Below are positions 9,461-19,119 of a DNA stretch of 64,000 nt, piece by piece (positions within the stretch are counted from its first letter, which is position 1; each line of letters opens with the position of its first letter). The position numbers and the translations under genes are program-made. The stretch is from NCBI RefSeq assembly GCF_015594605.1, contig NZ_JADNQT010000001.1:1-64000 (forward strand). Reading direction: 5' to 3'. Source of the DNA: Streptococcus sp. HF-1907. Lineage in GTDB: Bacteria; Bacillota; Bacilli; Lactobacillales; Streptococcaceae. The notes under the pieces were generated by a model that saw only the letters and a program-made list of their open reading frames with translations, was not told the origin of the DNA and ran no database searches.

Positions 9461-9823
9461 ATGGATAAGATTTATTTGAATAAATGTCGTTTTTATGGCT
9501 ATCATGGTGCCTTTCCAGAAGAAAATGTACTGGGTCAAATCTTTCAAGTAGATGCAGTTCTTTCTGTTAACCTGACCGCTGCTTCACAATCAGACCAGCT
9601 AGAAGATACTGTTCATTATGGTATGGTTTTCGACTGTATCAAAGACCATGTTGAAAATGAGCGCTATCAGTTGATTGAAAAATTGGCTGGAGTGATTGTC
9701 GATGACCTTTTTCAACAATTTCCGTCAGTGCAGGCTATCACTTTAAAAATTACTAAGGATAATCCCCCAATCAATGGTCATTATGAATCGGTTGGTATCG
9801 AATTGGAGCGTGTCCGCCCATGA
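9461..9823 (+). CDS. folB: Dihydroneopterin aldolase
   Basis: A 120-residue protein that cleaves dihydroneopterin to 6-hydroxymethyl-dihydropterin. The N-terminal motif [11 protein letters not shown] (about 9-19) and the [13 protein letters not shown] stretch with the catalytic-region Glu and Lys are typical. The ATG directly after the folP stop is chosen; a longer in-frame reading would overlap folP. Its stop overlaps folK. Confidence 0.93.
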   Translation: MDKIYLNKCRFYGYHGAFPEENVLGQIFQVDAVLSVNLTAASQSDQLEDTVHYGMVFDCIKDHVENERYQLIEKLAGVIVDDLFQQFPSVQAITLKITKDNPPINGHYESVGIELERVRP

Positions 9824-10308
9824 CAGTTGTTTATTTGAGTTTAGGGTCTAATATTGGCGACCGCGAGGCTTATTTACGAAAGGCAATCTCTGCTCTCAAG
9901 ACTCTACCGCAGACGCAGGTCACTCAGGTGTCGTCTTTTTATGAGACGGCTGCCTGGGGAAAAACGGATCAAGACGATTTTCTTAATCTAGCCTGTCAAC
10001 TTGAAACAGAGCTGGATGCTCAGGCTCTGCTCAGCTATTGTCAAAAGATTGAAATCGACCTCAATCGTGTTCGTCATGAGCACTGGGGTCCGAGGACTAT
10101 CGACATTGACATCTTGCTTTATGGTCAGGAGGTCATTGCGACGGAGAATCTCAAGGTGCCTCATCCTTACATGACGGAGCGTGGCTTTGTCTTGGTGCCT
10201 TTGCAGGAAATTAGTCCGCAACTAACCTTGCCTAATGGCAGGGCTGTGATCGATTATCTTAACCAGCTAGATGTTGCAGATATTAAAGTTACCAAGCCCT
10301 TTGACTAA
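9820..10308 (+). CDS. folK: 2-amino-4-hydroxy-6-hydroxymethyldihydropteridine pyrophosphokinase
   Basis: A 162-residue HPPK that transfers pyrophosphate from ATP to 6-hydroxymethyl-dihydropterin, feeding FolP. It shows [12 protein letters not shown] at the N-terminus, [21 protein letters not shown] (catalytic Asp pair) around residues 79-99, and [16 protein letters not shown]. It starts by ATGA overlap with folB and closes the folate cluster. Confidence 0.95.
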   Translation: MTVVYLSLGSNIGDREAYLRKAISALKTLPQTQVTQVSSFYETAAWGKTDQDDFLNLACQLETELDAQALLSYCQKIEIDLNRVRHEHWGPRTIDIDILLYGQEVIATENLKVPHPYMTERGFVLVPLQEISPQLTLPNGRAVIDYLNQLDVADIKVTKPFD

Positions 10309-10344
10309 GAAAATGATTTTTCTATCGTCAACTTAGCTGAATTT

Positions 10345-10380
10345 TGATATAATAAGAATCGGTTTTATGCCGATTTTTTA
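10345..10380 (+). promoter_or_regulatory. Extended -10 box followed by a short hairpin upstream of murB
   Basis: TGATATAAT (10345-10353) is followed within a few bases by AATCGG-loop-CCGATT and a T-run (10356-10380). The hairpin may be the folK terminator. If the -10 box is used, it would lie at the very start of the murB transcript and could act as an attenuator. About 50 bp remain before the murB ATG. Confidence 0.4.
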
Positions 10381-10431
10381 GTGTCTGATTAGCTTATGGT
10401 TTGGACACAAAATGATTAGAATAGAGAAAAA

Positions 10432-11337
10432 ATGTTAGAACTTTTAAAAGAAGAATTGAACGGAATTGATATCCGATTTAACGAACCCCTAAGTAAGTAT
10501 ACCTATACCGAGGTTGGTGGACCGGTTGACTACTTAGCTTTCCCGCGTAACCGATATGAATTGTCACGCATCGTGAAATTCGCTAACCGTCAAGGGATTG
10601 ATTGGATGGTGCTGGGTAATGCTAGTAATATCATCGTTCGTGATGGTGGCATTCGCGGATTTGTGATTATGTTCGACAAGCTAAACTCGATTACTGTTGA
10701 CGGTTATGTCATCGAAGCGGAAGCGGGTGCTAACCTGATTGAAACGACAAAAGTGGCTAAATTCCATAGCCTAACTGGTTTTGAATTTGCCTGCGGTATT
10801 CCTGGTAGTATCGGAGGTGCTGTTTTCATGAATGCTGGCGCCTACGGTGGTGAAATCGCTCACGTTTTAATTTCTGCTCAGGTTTTGACCAAAGAGGGGG
10901 ATGTAAAGGTTATCGAAGCGCGTGATATGCTCTTTGGTTACCGTCACTCGGTGGTCCAAGACAGTGGTGATGTTGTTATTTCTGCCAAGTTTGGTCTTAA
11001 ACCAGGCGACCATACTGTCATCAGCCAAGAAATGGCTCGTTTGACGCATTTACGCCAATTGAAACAGCCACTTGAGTATCCATCTTGTGGGTCAGTTTTC
11101 AAGCGCCCTCAAGGTTATTTTGCCGGAGCTCTCATCAGTGAGGCTAACTTGAAAGGGCACCGTATCGGTGGCGTTGAAGTCAGTAAAAAACACGCTGGTT
11201 TCATGGTCAATATTGACAAGGGGACAGCCAAAGATTATGAAGATTTGATTGCTGATGTCATTGCTAAGGTTGAGGAAAATTCAGGCGTGCGTTTGGAACC
11301 AGAGGTTCGTATTATCGGTGATGCTCTAGAAAAATAG
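10432..11337 (+). CDS. murB: UDP-N-acetylmuramate dehydrogenase
   Basis: A 301-residue FAD enzyme that reduces UDP-GlcNAc-enolpyruvate to UDP-MurNAc in peptidoglycan precursor synthesis. FAD-binding motifs [13 protein letters not shown] (about 61-73) and [20 protein letters not shown] (about 122-141) are present. [11 protein letters not shown] carries the catalytic serine of the type II (Gram-positive) form. The adjacency murB-potABCD is conserved in streptococci. Confidence 0.95.
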   Translation: MLELLKEELNGIDIRFNEPLSKYTYTEVGGPVDYLAFPRNRYELSRIVKFANRQGIDWMVLGNASNIIVRDGGIRGFVIMFDKLNSITVDGYVIEAEAGANLIETTKVAKFHSLTGFEFACGIPGSIGGAVFMNAGAYGGEIAHVLISAQVLTKEGDVKVIEARDMLFGYRHSVVQDSGDVVISAKFGLKPGDHTVISQEMARLTHLRQLKQPLEYPSCGSVFKRPQGYFAGALISEANLKGHRIGGVEVSKKHAGFMVNIDKGTAKDYEDLIADVIAKVEENSGVRLEPEVRIIGDALEK

Positions 11338-11400
11338 CAGAGCTAGGATTTATTTTCCTTTGGGCTAGCGCTAGCCATTTATCAAAGGACTAGAAATCAT

Positions 11401-11424
11401 GGAGGATTTATGAGAATTGACTGA
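11401..11424 (+). promoter_or_regulatory. potA start region with an overlapping four-codon ORF
   Basis: After GGAGG (11401-11405) an ATG at 11410 opens only ATG AGA ATT GAC TGA. The potA frame starts at the TTG at 11417, inside this mini-ORF, and the mini-ORF stop overlaps the second and third potA codons. GGAGG is 11 bases from the TTG but only 4 from the ATG. Confidence 0.5.
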
Positions 11425-12571
11425 CCCAATCATTACATTTAAAAATGTGTCAAAGGTATTTGAAGACAGTGGAACTGTAGTCCTAAAGGATATCAATTTT
11501 GAGCTTGAAGAAGGTAAATTTTACACCCTTTTGGGAGCATCTGGTAGCGGAAAATCTACTATCCTAAACATCATTGCAGGTTTGCTTGATGCTACGTCAG
11601 GCGATGTTATTCTTGATGGTAAACGTATCAACGATGTACCAACTAATAAACGCGATGTCCATACCGTTTTCCAAAACTATGCCCTCTTCCCGCATATGAA
11701 TGTTTTTGAAAATGTTGCCTTTCCCTTGAAATTAAAAAAGGTGGACAAAAAAGAAATCGAAAAACGCGTCACAGAAGCCTTGAAAATGGTTCGTTTGGAA
11801 GGATTTGAAAAACGCCCTATTCAAAAGCTTTCTGGCGGACAACGCCAACGTGTGGCTATCGCGCGAGCTATTATCAATCAGCCAAAAGTTGTCTTGCTTG
11901 ACGAACCGCTGTCGGCCTTGGATTTGAAATTACGCACGGAAATGCAATATGAGTTACGTGAATTGCAGCAACGCTTGGGAATTACCTTTGTTTTTGTAAC
12001 CCATGACCAGGAAGAAGCCCTAGCCATGAGTGATTGGATTTTTGTCATGAATGACGGTGAAATCGTGCAATCTGGAACACCAGTCGATATTTACGATGAG
12101 CCTATCAATCACTTTGTCGCGACCTTCATTGGGGAATCTAATATCCTACCAGGTAAGATGATTGAGGACTATTTGGTAGAATTCAACGGCAAACGATTTG
12201 AGGCTGTCGATGGTGGGATGAGACCCAACGAGGCTGTCGAAGTGGTTATTCGCCCAGAAGATTTACAAATCACCTTGCCAGAAGAAGGTAAACTTCAAGT
12301 TAAGGTTGATACGCAACTTTTCCGTGGGGTTCACTACGAAATTATCGCCTACGATGAGCTTGGAAATGAGTGGATGATTCATTCAACCCGCAAAGCCATT
12401 GAAGGAGAAGTTATCGGACTTGATTTTGCTCCAGAGGATATTCACATCATGCGTCTCAACGAGACAGAAGAAGAATTCGATGCTCGTATCGAAGAATATG
12501 TAGAAGTTGAAGAGCACGAAGACGGCTTGATTAACGCCATTGAGGAGGAGAGAAATGAAGAAAACCTCTAA
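11417..12571 (+). CDS. potA: Spermidine/putrescine ABC transporter ATP-binding protein
   Basis: A 384-residue ATPase of the PotABCD polyamine importer. Walker [10 protein letters not shown] is at residues 40-48, with [14 protein letters not shown] signature, Walker [13 protein letters not shown], and a C-terminal TOBE-like regulatory domain from about 240. The TTG start gives the N-terminus [13 protein letters not shown], which fits the family; no in-frame ATG lies nearby. The 3' end overlaps potB by 17 bp. Confidence 0.95.
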   Translation: MTDPIITFKNVSKVFEDSGTVVLKDINFELEEGKFYTLLGASGSGKSTILNIIAGLLDATSGDVILDGKRINDVPTNKRDVHTVFQNYALFPHMNVFENVAFPLKLKKVDKKEIEKRVTEALKMVRLEGFEKRPIQKLSGGQRQRVAIARAIINQPKVVLLDEPLSALDLKLRTEMQYELRELQQRLGITFVFVTHDQEEALAMSDWIFVMNDGEIVQSGTPVDIYDEPINHFVATFIGESNILPGKMIEDYLVEFNGKRFEAVDGGMRPNEAVEVVIRPEDLQITLPEEGKLQVKVDTQLFRGVHYEIIAYDELGNEWMIHSTRKAIEGEVIGLDFAPEDIHIMRLNETEEEFDARIEEYVEVEEHEDGLINAIEEERNEENL

Positions 12572-13349
12572 TCTCTTTTCTCTTCCCTATCTTCTATGGA
12601 TGTTTTTCTTTGTCATCGCACCAGTCTTTCTCTTGCTGTGGAAATCACTGTTTGATATCCACGGTCAGATGACACTGGCCAATTACCAGACCTTTTTTAG
12701 TTCGTGGACTTACTTGAAAATGTCCGTCAATTCAGTTTTATACGCGGGCATTATTAGCTTGGTGACGCTGGTTATTTCCTATCCTGCTGCCTATTTTTTA
12801 ACGAAATTAAAGCACAAGCAGTTATGGTTGATGCTCATTATTTTGCCGACTTGGATTAATCTTTTGTTAAAGGCTTACGCTTTTATGGGAATTTTTGGTC
12901 AGCATGGCGGAGTTAATCAATTTTTGATGTTTATGGGCTTGGGTCCTAAGCAGATCTTGTTCACAGACTTTTCATTCATTTTTGTAGCAGCTTACATCGA
13001 ACTGCCCTTTATGATATTGCCGATTTTCAATGCCCTTGATGATATTGATCATAACCTCATCAACGCTAGTTATGATTTAGGGGCAAGTGGTTGGCAGACT
13101 TTCAGCAAGGTTATTTTTCCTCTTTCTTTAAATGGCGTACGCTCAGGTGTTCAATCAGTCTTCATTCCAAGTTTGAGTCTCTTTATGTTGACCCGCTTGA
13201 TAGGGGGGAATCGTGTCATTACGCTGGGAACAGCTATTGAGCAGCATTTCCTTACAACGCAAAATACGGGGATGGGTTCAACCATTGGTGTCATTTTGAT
13301 TCTTGCCATGGTTGCCATCATGTGGTTGACGAAGGAGAGAACACGATGA
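12555..13349 (+). CDS. potB: Spermidine/putrescine ABC transporter permease PotB
   Basis: A 264-residue inner-membrane permease with six hydrophobic segments. The permease loop that contacts the ATPase is seen as [25 protein letters not shown] (about 167-191). The start at 12555 follows GAGGAGAGAA and overlaps the end of potA; its own end overlaps potC. PotB pairs with PotC to form the channel. Confidence 0.93.
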   Translation: MKKTSNLFSLPYLLWMFFFVIAPVFLLLWKSLFDIHGQMTLANYQTFFSSWTYLKMSVNSVLYAGIISLVTLVISYPAAYFLTKLKHKQLWLMLIILPTWINLLLKAYAFMGIFGQHGGVNQFLMFMGLGPKQILFTDFSFIFVAAYIELPFMILPIFNALDDIDHNLINASYDLGASGWQTFSKVIFPLSLNGVRSGVQSVFIPSLSLFMLTRLIGGNRVITLGTAIEQHFLTTQNTGMGSTIGVILILAMVAIMWLTKERTR

Positions 13350-14122
13350 AGAAATTTGCCAATACTTATTTAGGATTAGTTTTTGTCTTGCTCTATATTC
13401 CTATCGCCTATTTAATTTTCTATTCTTTCAATAGTGGTGGTGATATGAATGGTTTTACAGGGTTTACTTTAGACCACTATGTTACTATGTTTCAAGATAG
13501 TCGTTTAATGCTTATCTTGGTGCAGACTTTCTTCTTGGCATTCCTAAGCGCCCTGCTAGCGACAGCTATTGGGACCTTTGGTACCATTTGGATTTACCAA
13601 ACGCGCAAGAAATATCAAAACACGCTTTTGTCGCTGAATAATATCCTCATGGTTGCGCCAGATGTCATGATTGGTGCTAGTTTCCTCTTGCTCTTTACAG
13701 CGCTCGGTTTCCAGCTGAATTTTGTATCAGTGCTTCTTAGCCATATTGCCTTTTCGATTCCAATTGTGATCCTGATGGTTTTGCCCCGTTTGAAAGAAAT
13801 GAACGATGATATGATTAATGCAGCTTATGACTTAGGTGCTACGCCGTGGCAAATGTTGCGAGAAGTCATGCTTCCTTATCTGACACCGGGGATTATTTCA
13901 GGGTTTTTTATGGCCTTCACCTATTCTTTGGATGATTTCGCCGTGACTTTCTTTGTCACAGGAAATGGCTTTTCAACTTTGTCTGTCGAGATTTATTCGC
14001 GGGCGCGTCGAGGAATTTCTCTTGAAATCAATGCCTTATCGACAGTTGTCTTCCTGTTTAGCATCCTACTTGTGATTGGATATTACTACATTTCAACAGA
14101 CAAGGAGGAAAAACATGCGTAA
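13346..14122 (+). CDS. potC: Spermidine/putrescine ABC transporter permease PotC
   Basis: A 258-residue permease with six predicted membrane spans and the coupling loop NAAYDLGATPWQMLREVMLPYLTPG. The ATG at 13346 follows GAAGGAGAG and overlaps the end of potB by four bases. Length and motif match PotC. Confidence 0.93.
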   Translation: MKKFANTYLGLVFVLLYIPIAYLIFYSFNSGGDMNGFTGFTLDHYVTMFQDSRLMLILVQTFFLAFLSALLATAIGTFGTIWIYQTRKKYQNTLLSLNNILMVAPDVMIGASFLLLFTALGFQLNFVSVLLSHIAFSIPIVILMVLPRLKEMNDDMINAAYDLGATPWQMLREVMLPYLTPGIISGFFMAFTYSLDDFAVTFFVTGNGFSTLSVEIYSRARRGISLEINALSTVVFLFSILLVIGYYYISTDKEEKHA

Positions 14123-15188
14123 ACTCTATTCATTTATTGCTGGAGTGCTTGCGATTATTCTTATCTTGTTTGCAGGCGTGACTATTATGAAAAGGCAGAG
14201 CAGCTCATCTGTTCAGTCGGATAAGTTGGTCATTTACAACTGGGGAGATTACATTGACCCAGCTCTGCTGACAAAATTCACTAAGGAAACTGGTATCGAA
14301 GTGCAGTACGAAACCTTTGATTCCAACGAAGCCATGTACACCAAGATTAAACAAGGCGGAACGACTTACGATATCGCTATTCCGAGTGATTACATGATTG
14401 ATAAGATGAAGAGGGAAAATCTTCTCGTTAAACTAGATAAATATAAAATCAAAGGTTTGAATAACATCGACCCGCAGTTTATGGGACTTAGTTTTGATTC
14501 AAAAAATACCTACTCGATACCTTATTTTTGGGGCACCGTTGGGATTATTTATAATACTAAATTAGTCAAAACTGCCCCTCAACACTGGAATGACCTTTGG
14601 AATTCAGAGTACAAAAATCAGATTATGCTGGTAGATGGTGCTCGTGAGGTTATGGGATTTGGACTTAATTCGCTGGGCTACAGTGTTAATACCAAGAAAC
14701 GTAAAGAGTTGAACCAAGCGGCAGCTAAATTGAATCAATTGACACCTAATATTAAGGCAATTGTTGGGGATGAGATGAAGGGCTACATGATTAATGGCGA
14801 CGCAGCTATTGGTGTGACCTTCTCTGGTGAAGCCAGTGAGATGCTCAGTAGCAATCCTGACCTCCGCTATGTTGTTCCAAGCGAGGGCTCTAACCTATGG
14901 TTTGACAATATCGTTATTCCCAAGACGGCTAAACATGAGAAAAAAGCCTATGCTTTTATCAACTTCATGTTAAAACCTGAAAATGCAGCGCAGAATGCAG
15001 AGTACATCGGCTACGCGACCCCAAATAAAGCAGCCAAAGCTCTGCTTCCAAAATCTGTCAAAGCTAATAAAGCCTTCTATCCTTCAGAAGAAACAATCAA
15101 AAACCTTGAAGTTTACAACAATCTGGGACAAGAATGGTTGGGAATCTACAATGATATGTACCTACAATTCAAAATGTATCGAAAATGA
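14115..15188 (+). CDS. potD: Spermidine/putrescine-binding lipoprotein-like protein PotD
   Basis: A 357-residue substrate-binding protein with an N-terminal membrane anchor (about residues 6-25). It lacks a convincing lipobox cysteine, so it may stay anchored by an uncleaved signal. YNWGDYIDPALL (about 42-53) and the later IPYFWGTVGIIYNT are typical of polyamine-binding proteins. The ATG follows AAGGAGGAAAAAC and overlaps potC. It closes the operon. Confidence 0.93.
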   Translation: MRKLYSFIAGVLAIILILFAGVTIMKRQSSSSVQSDKLVIYNWGDYIDPALLTKFTKETGIEVQYETFDSNEAMYTKIKQGGTTYDIAIPSDYMIDKMKRENLLVKLDKYKIKGLNNIDPQFMGLSFDSKNTYSIPYFWGTVGIIYNTKLVKTAPQHWNDLWNSEYKNQIMLVDGAREVMGFGLNSLGYSVNTKKRKELNQAAAKLNQLTPNIKAIVGDEMKGYMINGDAAIGVTFSGEASEMLSSNPDLRYVVPSEGSNLWFDNIVIPKTAKHEKKAYAFINFMLKPENAAQNAEYIGYATPNKAAKALLPKSVKANKAFYPSEETIKNLEVYNNLGQEWLGIYNDMYLQFKMYRK

Positions 15189-15213
15189 TTGGGCTAGTCT
15201 CAATCATTTTTCT
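15183..15213 (+). terminator. Terminator of the murB-potABCD operon
   Basis: AAATGATTG (15183-15191) and CAATCATTT (15201-15209) pair perfectly and are followed by TTCTTT. The potD stop codon lies inside the left arm. Confidence 0.8.
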
Positions 15214-15284
15214 TTGGCAAATAGTGGAAATCATCTCGAAAATTCACTTAAAATTTGATAAAATAGTGGACAAAGGAGAAGGTT

Positions 15285-16820
15285 ATGAATAGTCATAAAG
15301 CTGATTACAAACTACCCAATGAATCTCTTTGGAAGCCTGTTTATCGAGGGATTGTTGTTGGTTTGGTAGCGGGTATCGTTGTCGGATTTTTCCGTCTTTC
15401 GATTGAAAAACTTTTTGAACAGGTTCAAGGAGTCTATATTCAAGCGCATGATAAGCCTATTCTGTTAGTTCCTATTGCTGTAGTTAGTTTGCTTGTAGCA
15501 ATTATTATTGGATTCATGATTCGTTCAGACAGTGATATTAAAGGCTCTGGTATCCCTCATGTCGAAGGCGAGTTAAAAGGGCTCATGCATCCGAATTGGT
15601 GGTCTGTCCTTTGGAAAAAATGGATTAGTGGTGTCCTTGCCATTTCATCAGGGTTGATGCTAGGACGTGAAGGTCCAAGTATCCAACTCGGTGCGATGAC
15701 AGGTAAGGGACTTGCTAAAGCATTTGGTGCTGGTCGTACAGAGAAACGGGTGTTAATCGCTAGTGGGGCGGCAGCTGGTTTGTCAGCAGCTTTCAATGCT
15801 CCCATCGCAGGCTTACTTTTTGTTGTTGAGGAAGTCTATCACCATTTTTCACGTATGGTCTGGGTTACGGCCTTGGTGGCTAGTCTAGTTGCAAATTTTG
15901 TTTCTCTAAACATTTTTGGACGAACCCCAGTACTGGCTATGCCCAAAGACCTTCCATTTTTAAATCTCAGTCAATATTGGATTTTGGTCTTAATGGGTAT
16001 TTTTCTAGGGCTCCTAGGCTTTTTCTATGAAAAAATCATTTTAAATATTGGTCGATTGTATCATTTTCTCGGTCGATTGACACACCTCTCAGCACCGCTT
16101 TATGTTATTTTAGCTATGATTTTCATCTTGCCAATCGGCTATTTCTACCCACAATTATTGGGTGGAGGGAACGGTATGATTGTTAGTTTGCCAACTAGTA
16201 ATCTGACATTTTGGACAGCGCTTAGCTATTTGGTCATCCGTTTTATCTGGAGTATGTTGAGTTATGGTAGTGGTGTTCCTGGAGGAATTTTCCTGCCAAT
16301 CTTAGCGTTAGGGTCTCTAGCTGGCATGGTTTTTGGACTAGGAATGGTTAATCTCCAGCTGGTCTCGCATGCAGCTCTTCCATTATTTGTCGTGCTTGGG
16401 ATGGCAGGTTATTTCGGGGCAGTCTCAAAAGCACCGTTGACTGCTATGATTTTGGTGACGGAAATGGTGGGAAATTTGAAGCAACTGATGGCAATCGGTG
16501 TAGTTACTTTGGTTGCCTACATTGTTATGGACATTCTCAAGGGGCAACCTGTCTATGAAGCCATGCTGGCTAATATGGAGCCAACAGTCGAACATACAGT
16601 CGTTGAACCTACCTTGATTGAACTCACAGTTTCCGATAAAATTGCTGGAAAACGTGTCCGTGATTTGGTTTTACCTAAAAACGTTTTGATTACAACGCAA
16701 ATCCATCAGGGACAAGCAGAAGTTGTTTCTGGCTCAACCCTTCTTCATTCGGGGGACACGATTTATCTGGTAGTCAATGAACCAGAAATTAGCAAGATTC
16801 GTGAATTACTAATGACATAG
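15285..16820 (+). CDS. ClC family H+/Cl- antiporter with C-terminal RCK_C domain
   Basis: A 511-residue ClC protein that exchanges chloride (or fluoride-like anions) for protons across the membrane. Selectivity-filter motifs GSGIPHVEGE (about 89-98) and GREGPSIQLGAMTG (about 125-138) are present. The last 80 residues look like a TrkA_C/RCK_C regulatory domain. The GREGP form with Glu is that of antiporters. It stands alone, downstream of the pot terminator; an ISL3-type element begins 9 bp after its stop. Confidence 0.9.
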   Translation: MNSHKADYKLPNESLWKPVYRGIVVGLVAGIVVGFFRLSIEKLFEQVQGVYIQAHDKPILLVPIAVVSLLVAIIIGFMIRSDSDIKGSGIPHVEGELKGLMHPNWWSVLWKKWISGVLAISSGLMLGREGPSIQLGAMTGKGLAKAFGAGRTEKRVLIASGAAAGLSAAFNAPIAGLLFVVEEVYHHFSRMVWVTALVASLVANFVSLNIFGRTPVLAMPKDLPFLNLSQYWILVLMGIFLGLLGFFYEKIILNIGRLYHFLGRLTHLSAPLYVILAMIFILPIGYFYPQLLGGGNGMIVSLPTSNLTFWTALSYLVIRFIWSMLSYGSGVPGGIFLPILALGSLAGMVFGLGMVNLQLVSHAALPLFVVLGMAGYFGAVSKAPLTAMILVTEMVGNLKQLMAIGVVTLVAYIVMDILKGQPVYEAMLANMEPTVEHTVVEPTLIELTVSDKIAGKRVRDLVLPKNVLITTQIHQGQAEVVSGSTLLHSGDTIYLVVNEPEISKIRELLMT

Positions 16821-16860
16821 ATAAAAATCGGCTCATTGTCAACTGTAGTGGGACTTATCA

Positions 16861-18172
16861 CTAACATCTAGAGAGAATCAGATTGGTTCTCTCTATTTTG
16901 ATGTTCAAAGCGATGAGAATTTTTGTTTTAAAGTTCTTGAAGTTTCGAAAGCCGAAAGCTTGACGCTTAATGTCCTTGATGAGTTTGTTAGTAGCTTCTA
17001 GCTTGGCGTTAGAATAAGGGAGCTCCAGGGCGTTTGCGATGTAGGATTTGTATTTCTTGAAGGTCTTAAAGACAGCGGTAAATATAGGATTGACAAAGGG
17101 AAGGTTGTCGTCAATCAGTGCCATAAAATGGTCGGTATTCTTCGCTTGAAAATGGAATAATAAGAGTTGATACAGCTCATAATAATAGCGGAATTCGTCC
17201 GATAAATCTAGAATTTTCTTGACAATTTCTTTCGGAGTCAAGGTTTGCCTAAAGGTTCGTGAATAAAAGCGTTTGTCAGAGAGTTTGCGACTGTCCTTTT
17301 GCAGAATTCTCCAGTGATTCTTCATGGCTCGATAAGGGAGAGACTTTTTATCAAAGCTCTTCATGATGGCAATTCGAGTTCTCATCATAGCTCTGCCAAG
17401 GTGTTGGACGATATGGAAGCGGTCGAGCACAATTTTAGCTTTGGGGAGTGAAACAGTCTGGGGAGAGACTGTTTCAGCCTGAGCCTAAAAATAGGAAAGC
17501 GAAGGGTGGTCTTAGGATTGGAATGTAAGACCCAGACATGTCCACAGTAACGGCTTTAACCGCCTCACGAATAGTTCTAGGATAGCGATAAAAGTAGTTT
17601 TTGATGGTGGTTTGTCGGTTGTTTTCAAGGAGAGTGACAATCTTTCTGGTCTCAAAATCTTGAGCGATGAAAGCCAGTTGTCCCCTGTTCCGAGAAAATT
17701 CATCTACTGATAGAACCTCAGGAAGACGAGTAAAATCTTCCTTGAAGGTGAAAGCTTCCAGCTGACGTTGGACGAGAGATACTGAAAGGTGGAGTCTCTT
17801 AGCGATGGCAGTATTAGTTAACTTTTCGGTATGGTATTGTGTGATTTTCTGGCGGACAGGCTTCGAGATTTGGCAATGCTTCTTGACTAAGCTAGTCTCA
17901 GAAACCGTCACACGACGACAGCCATTACATTGAAAGCGTCGCTTCTTGAGTTTGAGGACCGTTGGCATGCCTTGGACATCAAGGATTGGGATGGTAGAGG
18001 CTCGTTGAAAGTCGTACTTGCTCATCTGACTTTTGCAGTGAGGGCAGAGTGGAGGCTGATAGTCTAGGCTAGCCTCAATCAAGATATGAGTATCAGCCTT
18101 AAAAACCGTCTTGATTTTGATATTTTTGTCTTTTAATCCGATGAGTTCTGTGGAATTCTTAAGTTGTTCCAT
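16861..18172 (-). pseudogene. ISL3 (IS1167/IS1193-like) transposase, disrupted
   Basis: The front half (17474-18172, 232 codons) has the ISL3 zinc-finger CPHCKSQ...CNGC and a helix-turn-helix followed by VLSVDEFSRNRGQLAF. The rear half (16861-17430) begins LDRFHIVQHLGRAM and carries the second half of the DDE domain. They are in different frames. Between SGSYIP and KAKIVLDRF, where related proteins need only a few residues, there are about 75 bp containing a perfect palindrome (17449-17459 with 17466-17476). An insertion rather than a point indel therefore seems to have broken the gene. Confidence 0.8.
17449..17476. repeat. 28-bp palindrome inside the ISL3 transposase
   Basis: TGAAACAGTCT, a 6-base loop GGGGAG, then AGACTGTTTCA: 11-bp perfect arms. 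It lies in the extra sequence that interrupts the transposase frame; GGGGAG occurs on both sides of the left arm. Confidence 0.75.
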
Positions 18173-18216
18173 AAGGTCTTTCTAATGAGTTGTTTAGTCG
18201 CTTTTCATTATAAGTC

Positions 18217-18254
18217 TTATGGAGCTTTTTTGATACACTGAAAAAGCTCCATAA
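18217..18254. terminator. Hairpin upstream of the ISL3 transposase
   Basis: TTATGGAGCTTTTT and AAAAAGCTCCATAA form a perfect 14-bp stem with T-runs on both strands. It lies between the IS end and the transposase start, where it can stop read-in from either side. Confidence 0.7.
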
Positions 18255-18294
18255 TCTCCGTAGTAGATTTACCCACTACAGAAATTATAGAGCC

Positions 18295-19106
18295 GAAATG
18301 AAGTGGTTGCCTTGGCTCAAAAATCTGTTCAAAAGCATTTCCTCGCTGGCAATCAATCGGGTGCCTACGTGCTTGCGGTTCAAACGCCAACTTATTGGAT
18401 GGATGAGGGCGATGGTACGAATTCAGGTGCAGGAGATTCACGTTATACACAGGCTTTGATGGATACTATCAAGGACTATGTCGACCAGCATACAGATGTT
18501 GATACTAGCCGAATTTACCTTACCGGTGGCTCTAATGGTGGTTACATGACCATCAATATGGGTGTCCATTATCCTGATTATTTTGCAGCCCTTGTCCCTC
18601 AAGCGGCAGCCTATTCTTACTACCAATATGAACGCAACGACGACGGTACTTACAAGACTCAGCCAGACGAAAAGAGTTTATCAGGAGTATCAGCGATTCG
18701 CAAGGATGATGTTTATTTTGGGACAGACCAGATTAATGCTCTCAAAAATCAACCAATGTGGTTTATCCATGCCAAAAATGACACAGTTGTTAACCCTAAA
18801 AATTATGCCCTTCCAGTCTACAAAGCTCTCGTTGACAATGGTGCAAAAAACAAGTGGTTCTCATATTTCGAATCTGTCAAGGGTTCTGACATGAAGAATA
18901 CCAATTATCTCGGTCACTGGTCATGGACTTATTTCTTCAACGATAAAGTGACTGGCGTCCAAAATGCTAGCGCCATCAAAAAAGCTAAAGGACTAAAAGG
19001 CTTTGAAGCCAGCAACAAAACACACGGTGGCTCAGCTAGCGCCAAAGTTGACGGTGAGACTTACCATAACGTCTACGATTGGATGAATGCACAAGTGAAG
19101 AAATAG
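18295..19106 (+). pseudogene. Alpha/beta-hydrolase esterase, N-terminus lost at the IS boundary
   Basis: An open frame runs directly out of the IS end with no ribosome-binding site. It encodes the rear about 270 residues of a PHB-depolymerase/prolyl-oligopeptidase-like esterase. The nucleophile elbow is YLTGGSNGGYMT, followed by an acid-like IHAKNDTVVNP and a candidate histidine in LGHWSW. Secreted members carry an N-terminal signal and strands that are missing here, and no matching sequence exists on the other side of the IS. The frame is otherwise intact, so the loss looks recent. The carboxylesterase gene follows by 13 bp. Confidence 0.75.
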
Positions 19107-19119
19107 ATGGGGTGAAATC

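Larger units (their letters stand above)
16830..18294 (-). mobile_element. ISL3-family insertion sequence, inactivated
   Basis: A 1,465-bp element. The ends are related inverted repeats: left GGCTC...CTGTAGTGGG (16830-16853), right the complement of the same pattern (18271-18294). Flanks (TAAAAATC on the left, GAAATGAA on the right) are not a direct repeat, so the present boundaries are not those of a simple insertion. A perfect 14-bp hairpin (18217-18230 with 18241-18254) sits before the transposase start and would block incoming transcription. Confidence 0.8.
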
